The translations under genes and the position numbers were made by a program. A DNA stretch of 5,199 bases. Origin: an uncultured Ruminococcus sp. (lineage in GTDB: Bacteria > Bacillota > Clostridia > Oscillospirales > Ruminococcaceae). The number at the start of each line of letters is the position of its first letter. The first letter of the stretch is position 1. The notes below the pieces were generated by a model. The model had not been told where the DNA came from and searched no databases. It saw only the letters and a list, made by a program, of their open reading frames with translations. Below, in pieces: positions 1-5,199 of the stretch. The stretch lies in assembly GCA_947174965.1 (NCBI GenBank), contig CAMWKY010000170.1, positions 1 through 5,199 on the forward strand, in the 5' to 3' direction.

Positions 1-2
1 AA

Positions 3-1157
3 AAAAATTATTATGAAAAAAGTACCTTTGAAAAAGTTATGTCAGCAGTTTTAACTGTATTTCTGATAGGCGGTATAGGATTTCTCGGCTATAGTACGGC
101 TGAACCGCTTATAAATTTCACAAAGCATCTGGGTGATAAGCCTGAACCGACAACGGAAGATGTCGTTCCACCAGAGGAAACAACAACCAATGAACAGCCT
201 GAAACTGAAACAACAGTTCCGACAGCAACGCAAGAACCAACTGCTCCGCCTGTTACTATGGAAGCATACGGCGCATACTCTCTTAAAGTGACAGACCTTG
301 AAAATGAAGCATCTTTACAGACAGCTCTTGAAAAAATCCCGAAAAATCAGGGAATTGAATATGTTGAAGTACCTCTGAAAGCAAAGGGCGGTATGATTTA
401 CTATTTAAGCACCGTTGTAACTGATGCAAAACTGAAAGAATTTCAGAAGCTCAATCTTGTTAAAATTTCAGAGATGATAAAATCAAACGGCTATACACCG
501 TCGGCATTAGTCAGCACTTTCAACGATAACATCATGCCGACTGTCAACAAGGAAACAGGCTACATCAGAACGGACGGTTCTTTGTGGGAGGACACCGCAT
601 TAAACGCCTGGACTTCTCCACTTTCGCAGAATACTGTTGATTATCTTGTATCTGTTGTCAATGAGATTACGGCGACAGGCTTTGACCATATTGTCTGTAC
701 TGATTTTGTTTTTCCTGATTTTACAGCTGACGACCTGAAAAATCTTGATGAACAACTAAGCAGAAATGATAGATGCGTGTCGCTTACTTCTACAGCGAAT
801 CTTCTCTATAATACGTCTGTTGCAAACGGTGCGACAATGTTCATTGAAGTTTCGGCTGTTGATGTTCTTGCACAGAAAGCTGATATATTGCAGTCCATGC
901 TTCTTACAGCAAATACAATTGTACTTAACATCAATATTGATGAACTTGGTGAGGGTGTTTCGGACGGTCGCAATTATTATGAATTTTCAGGCACTCCCGC
1001 CGAAAAAGTAAAGAAATGTCTTGGATTTGTTTCAGAATTTCTTTATGATTTCAACGTAGCTGTCAGAATTTCAGGCAGTTCACTTACATCACAGGAACTT
1101 ATTTCAGTCAAGGACACTATACTGGATTTCGGCTACAATTCGTTTGTACTTGGCTGA
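3..1157 (+). CDS. Membrane-anchored extracellular protein with DUF4015-like (putative glycoside hydrolase) domain, 5' partial
   Basis: Counting from the ATG at 39, residues 2-19 form one hydrophobic membrane segment. A low-complexity Thr/Pro/Glu linker follows (about 33-73), then a globular domain to residue 372, suggesting an N-in anchor with the domain outside the cell. The domain resembles DUF4015 putative TIM-barrel glycoside hydrolases: a beta-strand with VPLKAKGGMIYY (111-122), a G-SLW-D---NAW-SP stretch (180-194) and GFDHIV--DFVFP (214-226), comparable to the family's GFDEIQFDYVRFP. Several polar residues of that signature differ, so catalysis is doubtful. The frame stays open from 39 back to the window edge (KNYYEKSTFEKV) and no good ribosome site precedes 39, so the true start probably lies just outside. 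No sortase or C-terminal anchor motif is seen. Substrate is unknown. The family call is from remembered motifs and is moderate; the reading frame is firm. Confidence 0.75.
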   Translation, partial: KNYYEKSTFEKVMSAVLTVFLIGGIGFLGYSTAEPLINFTKHLGDKPEPTTEDVVPPEETTTNEQPETETTVPTATQEPTAPPVTMEAYGAYSLKVTDLENEASLQTALEKIPKNQGIEYVEVPLKAKGGMIYYLSTVVTDAKLKEFQKLNLVKISEMIKSNGYTPSALVSTFNDNIMPTVNKETGYIRTDGSLWEDTALNAWTSPLSQNTVDYLVSVVNEITATGFDHIVCTDFVFPDFTADDLKNLDEQLSRNDRCVSLTSTANLLYNTSVANGATMFIEVSAVDVLAQKADILQSMLLTANTIVLNINIDELGEGVSDGRNYYEFSGTPAEKVKKCLGFVSEFLYDFNVAVRISGSSLTSQELISVKDTILDFGYNSFVLG

Positions 1158-1196
1158 TTAAATAATCAAAATAAATACCGATTAAATTCGGGGAAT

Positions 1197-1200
1197 GGAG
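1197..1200 (+). promoter_or_regulatory. Ribosome binding site of hprK
   Basis: GGAG lies 6 nt before the ATG at 1207. It overlaps the alternative in-frame ATG at 1195, which has only a GGGGA immediately against it. This spacing favours 1207 as the hprK start. Confidence 0.65.
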
Positions 1201-1206
1201 AAAAAT

Positions 1207-2166
1207 ATGGCAGATAATTTTACAGTTTCGCTTGCAAAGGTAATTGATGAATTTAAACTTGAAACAATTTACATTCACAAATCACCAGAAGAAATTATGA
1301 TTGACGAAACAGAGGTGAACAGACCGGGTTTACAGCTTATGGGATTTTATGAATATTTTAATCCCGAACGTATTCAGATTATAGGAAAAGTGGAATTTGC
1401 TTATCTTTCAACAATCGACGAAAAAACACGACTTGAAAGACTTCAGCTTCTATTTGCACAAAAACTTCCTGCACTTATAATAACCCGTGAACTCCCCTAC
1501 TTTTCAGAGATGCTTGAACTTGCAAAAGAATATGAAGTACCGCTTTTGAGAAGTAAAGAAAGCACATCAAATTTCATGTCAGGACTTATTGCGTTCCTTA
1601 ATCTCAATCTTGCACCACGAATCACACGTCACGGCGTACTTATTGAGATATACGGCGAAGGTGTATTTATAACAGGCGAAAGCGGTGTAGGAAAAAGCGA
1701 AACGGCTATTGAACTTGTAAAGCGTGGTCACAGACTTGTTGCAGATGATGCTGTAGAAATCCGCAAAGTTTCAAATATAAGTCTTGTCGGAAGTTCGCCT
1801 GATAATATCCGCCATTTCCTTGAATTAAGAGGTATAGGAATCATCAACGCACGCCGTCTTTTCGGTATTGGTGCAGTCAAGATGACAGAAAAAATCGACC
1901 TTGTTGTTGAACTTGAGCAGTGGAATCCCGAAAAAATATACGACAGAATGGGTGTTGATACTGAATATATAAGCCTTTTAGGTGTAAAAATTCCCGCACT
2001 TACAATTCCTGTAAAGCCCGGACGTAATCTTGCTGTTATTCTTGAAGTTGCAGCTATGAATAACAGGCAAAAGAAAATGGGATATAATGCGGCGGCTGAA
2101 CTTCTCCACCGTTTAGGCATGGAATCAGACCCGAAAGAAACTGTCAGAAATTATGAATCATTCTGA
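1207..2166 (+). CDS. hprK: HPr kinase/phosphorylase
   Basis: This cytoplasmic bifunctional enzyme phosphorylates the phosphocarrier HPr (and Crh where present) on Ser46 and removes that phosphate, setting carbon catabolite repression through CcpA in Firmicutes. The 319-residue product has the family's usual length. An N-terminal domain (about 1-130) precedes the kinase domain. Visible motifs are the conserved HG (His142), the Walker A loop GESGVGKS (157-164), the acidic pair in LVADDAVEIR (Asp180-Asp181), the HprK signature ELRGIGIIN (206-214), VKPGRN (269-274) and a C-terminal MGYNAA. Nothing essential appears missing. The start at 1207 is chosen for its GGAG 6 nt upstream; starting at 1195 would add four residues. 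It lies about 50 bp after the membrane protein and about 20 bp before murB, consistent with co-transcription. Its substrate HPr is not encoded in the window. Confidence 0.97.
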   Translation: MADNFTVSLAKVIDEFKLETIYIHKSPEEIMIDETEVNRPGLQLMGFYEYFNPERIQIIGKVEFAYLSTIDEKTRLERLQLLFAQKLPALIITRELPYFSEMLELAKEYEVPLLRSKESTSNFMSGLIAFLNLNLAPRITRHGVLIEIYGEGVFITGESGVGKSETAIELVKRGHRLVADDAVEIRKVSNISLVGSSPDNIRHFLELRGIGIINARRLFGIGAVKMTEKIDLVVELEQWNPEKIYDRMGVDTEYISLLGVKIPALTIPVKPGRNLAVILEVAAMNNRQKKMGYNAAAELLHRLGMESDPKETVRNYESF

Positions 2167-2173
2167 ACTTTTT

Positions 2174-2179
2174 AAGGAG
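2174..2179 (+). promoter_or_regulatory. Ribosome binding site of murB
   Basis: AAGGAG ends 8 nt before the ATG at 2188. A GTG at 2179 in the same frame overlaps this site, so it cannot be the start that the site serves. Confidence 0.8.
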
Positions 2180-2187
2180 TGGAAATA

Positions 2188-3093
2188 ATGATAAATATAG
2201 ATAAACTGACTGAATTTTGCAGTAAATTCAACTGCCGAATCAGTACAGAAGTACTTTTGAGTGATTACATTACATTCAGATTCGGCGGTGCTTGCCGTGC
2301 GTTGATTGATGTAAATTCTGCTGAAAGTACTGCTGAAATTATGAAGTATCTGAAAGCCAACAATATAAGGTACGCTGTTATCGGCAGAGGAAGCAATATT
2401 ATTGCATCTGATAACGGTTTTGACGGTGTTATACTTCATTTCGGAAGTGATTTTTCGGATATTTCAGTAAACGGCAAAACCATAACAGCACAGTCAGGTA
2501 CAATGCTGTCGGCTGTATGTAAAAAAGCACAGGAAGCAGGCTTGTCGGGCATGGAGAATCTGTTCGGTATACCCGGAACTGTCGGCGGTGCTTTGTACAT
2601 GAACGCAGGAGCATACGGCAGTGAAATGAAAGATATTGTTGTTTCTGCGGAATATATTGATACAAACGGAAAAATATGCACGATTTCCGCAAGTGATATG
2701 GCACTTTCATACAGACACAGTATTTTTTCTGAAAAAGAATGTATCATAACATCAGTGAAAATGGAACTTTCAGAGGGTGACCCTGACAATATAAAATCAG
2801 CTATGAATGAATGTATACAGAAAAGAACGTCAAAACAACCGCTTGACTTTGCAAGTGCTGGCAGTACATTCAAGCGACCTGAAAACAGTTATGCTTCTCT
2901 GCTGATTGAACAGTGCGGACTTAAAGGAATGGCAGTGGGTGATGCAGAGGTAAGCACAAAGCACAGCGGATTTGTGATAAACAAAGGCAATGCAACCTGC
3001 AATGATGTTCTTGAATTATGTGAAAAAGTAAAGGAAATTGTAAAAGAAAAAACGGGCTATGTTCTGGAGTTAGAGCCTGTTATATTAAAATAA
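2188..3093 (+). CDS. murB: UDP-N-acetylenolpyruvoylglucosamine reductase
   Basis: MurB is the FAD-dependent cytoplasmic enzyme that uses NADPH to reduce UDP-GlcNAc-enolpyruvate to UDP-MurNAc, the second committed step of peptidoglycan precursor synthesis. The 301-residue length fits the Gram-positive type of MurB. Visible landmarks are TFRFGG near the N terminus, RGSNIIASDNGFDG, the FAD-binding stretch GMENLFGIPGTVGGALYMNAGAYG (IPGTVGG at 128-134), SYRHS with Arg176, AGSTFKRP with Ser226 as the likely proton donor, VSTKHSGFVIN, and LELEP near the end, where Glu296 fits the catalytic glutamate. The last few residues are shorter and more divergent than the common LE-REV ending, but the key Glu is kept. 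The ATG at 2188 is preferred over a GTG at 2179 because of the AAGGAG spacing. It sits between hprK and rapZ in a tight series. Confidence 0.97.
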   Translation: MINIDKLTEFCSKFNCRISTEVLLSDYITFRFGGACRALIDVNSAESTAEIMKYLKANNIRYAVIGRGSNIIASDNGFDGVILHFGSDFSDISVNGKTITAQSGTMLSAVCKKAQEAGLSGMENLFGIPGTVGGALYMNAGAYGSEMKDIVVSAEYIDTNGKICTISASDMALSYRHSIFSEKECIITSVKMELSEGDPDNIKSAMNECIQKRTSKQPLDFASAGSTFKRPENSYASLLIEQCGLKGMAVGDAEVSTKHSGFVINKGNATCNDVLELCEKVKEIVKEKTGYVLELEPVILK

Positions 3094-3107
3094 TTATTTA
3101 TTTTAAT
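3084..3107 (+). repeat. Perfect all-A/T inverted repeat across the murB stop codon
   Basis: Two 10-bp arms (ATTAAAATAA at 3084-3093 and TTATTTTAAT at 3098-3107) are exact reverse complements separated by TTAT. The left arm ends with the murB TAA and the right arm ends 2 nt before the rapZ ribosome site. With no G-C pairs and no U-tract after it, this is not a standard intrinsic terminator. It could form a weak RNA hairpin, be a processing or coupling element, or be a composition effect. Confidence 0.6.
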
Positions 3108-3109
3108 CA

Positions 3110-3114
3110 GGGAG
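3110..3114 (+). promoter_or_regulatory. Ribosome binding site of rapZ
   Basis: GGGAG ends 8 nt before the ATG at 3123, a good spacing that supports this start. It lies directly after the A/T inverted repeat. Confidence 0.75.
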
Positions 3115-3122
3115 AAAAAAAT

Positions 3123-3995
3123 ATGAAGCTGTTAATTGTTACAGGAATGTCAGGTTCAGGAAAATCAAGCGTTATGGACGTAATGGAAGATATAGGTTTT
3201 TACTGTATCGACAACATCCCACCGAAACTTATTCCGCAGTTTGTGGACTTATGCCGTAAGTCTGAAATGTCTCTTGACAGAATTGCTGTTGCTGTTGATA
3301 TAAGGTCGGGAGATATGTTTACAGAGATTTTCCGTGCAAGACAGACTTTGAAAAATGAAAATTCTGTTGATGTGAAAGTACTTTTCATTGAGGCAGAGGA
3401 CGAAGTACTTATAAAAAGATACAAGGAAACTCGCAGGAAACACCCTCTTGACGAAAAATTCAACGGAAATATGCATGACGCTATACGATATGAGCGAAAA
3501 CAGCTCACACAGTTAAGAGAAATCTGCGATTATTATATTGAAACGACAAACTATTCAGCATCACAGCTTAAAGAAGAAGTAAAATCAATTTTTCTTGAAA
3601 AAACAAGTGATTCAATTATAATAAAAGTTATGTCATTCGGATTCAAATATGGCGTTTCTACAGAGTCAGACCTTGTTTTTGATGTGAGATGTCTTCCGAA
3701 TCCTTATTATATTGACAGACTGCGGAATCATACAGGTGTAGAAAAGTGCATACAGGATTATGTTATGGGATTTCAGGAATCACAGGAGCTTTTCGGAAAA
3801 CTTACCAATCTTATCGACTTTCTGATACCTTTATACATAAAAGAGGGTAAAAGTCAGTTGATAATATCATTCGGCTGTACCGGCGGAAAGCACCGTTCAA
3901 TTACTTTTGCCGAACTCATGGCAGAACATCTTATTAAAGAAAACTACAAAGTACAGAAATATCACCGTGATATTACAAAAGATAAAAAGTTTTAA
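3123..3995 (+). CDS. rapZ: RapZ/YvcJ-family nucleotide-binding protein
   Basis: This is a P-loop ATP/GTP-binding protein of the RapZ (YhbJ)/YvcJ family. In E. coli RapZ binds small RNAs and GlcN6P and directs RNase E to control glmS; B. subtilis YvcJ is a nucleotide-hydrolysing protein linked to competence, so the RNase-adapter role should not be assumed here. The 290-residue length is normal. Motifs in order: Walker A GMSGSGKSS (8-16), GFYCIDNIPP (25-34), VLFIEAEDEVLIKRY then ETRRKHPL (102-109), FGFKYG (172-177), DLVFDVRCLPNPYY, and the C-terminal GCTGGKHRS (251-259) followed by HRDI. All typical blocks are present. The start follows a GGGAG site. The gene lies 29 bp after murB and 20 bp before whiA. 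The yvcK/glmR gene that often separates rapZ from whiA in Firmicutes is absent. Confidence 0.96.
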   Translation: MKLLIVTGMSGSGKSSVMDVMEDIGFYCIDNIPPKLIPQFVDLCRKSEMSLDRIAVAVDIRSGDMFTEIFRARQTLKNENSVDVKVLFIEAEDEVLIKRYKETRRKHPLDEKFNGNMHDAIRYERKQLTQLREICDYYIETTNYSASQLKEEVKSIFLEKTSDSIIIKVMSFGFKYGVSTESDLVFDVRCLPNPYYIDRLRNHTGVEKCIQDYVMGFQESQELFGKLTNLIDFLIPLYIKEGKSQLIISFGCTGGKHRSITFAELMAEHLIKENYKVQKYHRDITKDKKF

Positions 3996-4003
3996 TTTGA
4001 AAT

Positions 4004-4010
4004 GAAGTGA
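4004..4010 (+). promoter_or_regulatory. Weak putative ribosome binding site of whiA
   Basis: GAAGTGA ends 5 nt before the ATG at 4016 and is only a partial match to AGGAGG. An in-frame GTG at 4007 lies inside it. The protein start MSFS matches the usual WhiA N terminus, which supports 4016. Confidence 0.4.
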
Positions 4011-4015
4011 TAAAA

Positions 4016-4933
4016 ATGTCATTTTCAGATGAAGTACGCAGAGAAATATCCTCATCTATTACCGACAAAAATCTGCGTTTTGCCTGTTTTTATGGTATGA
4101 TTCTTTTCAGCCGTAAATTAACGGAAAGACATATTCTTTTTCAGAGTAAGAGTATTATTTGTGCTGAAACTTTCAGCAGTCTTTTTGAAAAAGTGTTTCA
4201 CGAAAAAGTCGTCTGTAAGGAGTCACACGGAAAAAACAGCAGTGTCATATATACCTATGATATAAAATCCGCCGAAACAATAGAAAAAATCTTCAGAAAA
4301 TACGGTATATCAGGAAATGAACGTCATATAAACTATGATATAATTTCAACAAGCAGTCTCGGAACTTTTGTTGCAGGTGCTTTTCTTGCCTGCGGAAGTG
4401 TAAACGACCCCGAAAAAGAGTATCATCTTGAATTTACAGTCGGGGACAAAACGCTTGCAAATGAGCTTATCGCCCTGCTTGGTGATATTGGAGTTACAGC
4501 AGGACTTACAATACGTCGCAAACAGTATATTGTATACATCAAGGGAAGTGAATCTATCGAAGATACGCTGACTTTTATCGGCGCAGGCAAATGCACACTT
4601 GATATTATAAATGTCAAGATTTACAAGGATATTCGAAACAAGGCAAACAGAATAGCCAATTGTGACAGTGCCAATATTGATAAAATAGTAAATGCCTCTA
4701 TGAAACAGATTAAGGATATTTCAATTATCAAAGAAAAAAACGGACTTGACAGTCTGCCTGATGATTTGCGTGAAATCGCACGTTTAAGACTTGAAAATCC
4801 TACTATGAGTCTGCGTGATATTTGCGAAAATCTCTCCGAAAACATGAGCCGTTCGGGAGTTAATCACCGTTTTCAGAGGATAGCAAAAATTGCTGATGAT
4901 ATAAGAAAGGCAGTGAATAACAATGAAAGCTGA
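4016..4933 (+). CDS. whiA: DNA-binding protein WhiA
   Basis: WhiA is a conserved Gram-positive DNA-binding protein. It is a sporulation transcription factor in Streptomyces and affects cell division and chromosome segregation in Bacillus. The 305-residue protein starts MSFSDEVRREI, the typical family opening. The N-terminal part is a LAGLIDADG homing-endonuclease-like fold lacking nuclease function in the family; its hallmark is GAFLACGSVNDPEKEYHLEF (GAFLACGS at 121-128), with Cys where Gly is common. The C-terminal HTH region holds NRIANCDSANIDK (211-223), LREIARLRLENP, MSLRDICENL (264-273) and SRSGVNHRF (about 278-286). Start 4016 is preferred over GTG 4007 from the family N terminus. The gene follows rapZ by 20 bp and its last 11 bp overlap dnaE, suggesting translational coupling. 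Confidence 0.96.
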   Translation: MSFSDEVRREISSSITDKNLRFACFYGMILFSRKLTERHILFQSKSIICAETFSSLFEKVFHEKVVCKESHGKNSSVIYTYDIKSAETIEKIFRKYGISGNERHINYDIISTSSLGTFVAGAFLACGSVNDPEKEYHLEFTVGDKTLANELIALLGDIGVTAGLTIRRKQYIVYIKGSESIEDTLTFIGAGKCTLDIINVKIYKDIRNKANRIANCDSANIDKIVNASMKQIKDISIIKEKNGLDSLPDDLREIARLRLENPTMSLRDICENLSENMSRSGVNHRFQRIAKIADDIRKAVNNNES

Positions 4934-5199
4934 TGATTTTGTCAATCTTCATGTTCATACGGAATACAGTCTGCTTGATGGTGCTTGCAGGATAAAAAAG
5001 CTCGTTGAGCGTGTGAAAGAAATCGGACAGAAAGCTGTTGCAATAACAGACCACGGTAATATGTATGGTGTGCCTGAATTTTGGAAAACCGCCACTGAAA
5101 ACGGACTTAATCCGATAATAGGGTGCGAAGTTTACGTTGCACCACGTTCAAGATTTAACAAAGACCCCGACAAAGATGCTCGACCATATCATCTTATTC
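4923..5199 (+). CDS. dnaE: DNA polymerase III alpha subunit, N-terminal PHP domain, 3' partial
   Basis: Only the first 92 codons are inside the window. They encode the N-terminal part of a PHP domain of a bacterial replicative polymerase: NLHVHTEYSLLDG (metal-ligand candidates His10, His12, Asp19), ITDHGNMYGV (Asp43, His44) and IIGCEVYVAPRSRF (Glu69), followed by PYHL. This order and the LLDG, NMYG and GCE-YVAP wording are characteristic of DnaE rather than of stand-alone PHP phosphatases, and there is no OB or exonuclease insertion in the visible part as would mark PolC. The visible metal ligands are retained, unlike the degenerate E. coli PHP domain, which is compatible with a metal-dependent PHP. 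The start ATG lies inside the whiA 3' end; an AAAGG at 4906-4910 is 12 nt upstream, rather far, so coupling to whiA termination is likely. Confidence 0.95.
   Translation, partial: MKADDFVNLHVHTEYSLLDGACRIKKLVERVKEIGQKAVAITDHGNMYGVPEFWKTATENGLNPIIGCEVYVAPRSRFNKDPDKDARPYHLI

Noticed and set aside
13..54. Short ATG frame of 13 codons near the window start
   Set aside because: It is out of frame with the membrane protein, ends after 13 residues and has no ribosome site in view.
1118..1123. TATACT near the end of the first gene as a possible hprK promoter
   Set aside because: No credible -35 element lies at the right distance, so a promoter cannot be supported.
1178..1191. CCGA/TCGG hairpin with a 6-nt loop before hprK
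   Set aside because: The stem is only 4 bp and no T-run follows, so it does not support a terminator.
1728..2120. 130-codon open frame on the minus strand inside hprK
   Set aside because: It mirrors a well-supported hprK coding region, has no domain-like composition I recognise and no ribosome site; it is a shadow frame.
2436..2873. 145-codon open frame on the minus strand inside murB
   Set aside because: It lies fully antisense to conserved MurB motifs and reads as Ser/Pro/Ile-rich noise; shadow frame.
4336..4344. TGATATAAT, a perfect extended -10 promoter-like match inside whiA
   Set aside because: It encodes conserved-frame residues, the hexamer 17 bp upstream (AATGAA) is a poor -35, and a similar CTATGATATAA occurs at about 4255-4266; chance in AT-rich coding DNA is likely.
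4016..4933. WhiA as an active homing endonuclease or mobile intron remnant
   Set aside because: The LAGLIDADG-like fold is a normal part of WhiA, the C-terminal HTH is intact, and the gene sits in its usual context beside rapZ.

Overview
This 5.2-kb window looks like chromosomal DNA from a low-to-moderate GC Firmicute, most likely a Clostridia member close to Ruminococcus/Oscillospiraceae. That placement is inferred from AT-rich third codon positions, AGGAG-type ribosome binding sites, the gene set (hprK, murB, rapZ, whiA, then a PHP-containing dnaE) and a Thr/Pro/Glu-rich linker in the first protein. No rRNA or other decisive marker is present, so genus level is a guess.

Layout, all on the + strand: (i) 3-1157, the 3' part of a gene for a membrane-anchored extracellular protein whose outer domain resembles the DUF4015 family of putative TIM-barrel glycoside hydrolases; (ii) 1207-2166, hprK, HPr kinase/phosphorylase; (iii) 2188-3093, murB, UDP-N-acetylenolpyruvoylglucosamine reductase; (iv) 3123-3995, rapZ/yvcJ, a P-loop nucleotide-binding protein; (v) 4016-4933, whiA, a LAGLIDADG-like/HTH DNA-binding regulator; (vi) 4923-5199, the first 92 codons of dnaE, the DNA polymerase III alpha subunit, running off the window. 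Gaps are only 20-50 bp and whiA overlaps dnaE by 11 bp. I see no convincing internal promoter or intrinsic terminator, so the block probably behaves as one operon. No gene-free stretch exceeds 300 bp, and I see no tRNA, rRNA, CRISPR or mobile element.

Functionally the cluster joins carbon-status signalling (HprK), peptidoglycan precursor synthesis (MurB), amino-sugar-linked regulation (RapZ family), growth/division control (WhiA) and replication (DnaE). Each of the five named proteins carries its family motifs in the parts visible. The main departures from expectation are the absence of yvcK/glmR between rapZ and whiA, the altered signature of the DUF4015-like protein, and a perfect all-A/T inverted repeat over the murB stop codon. 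Otherwise this is a conserved housekeeping region; I found no evidence for a new defence or mobile system.
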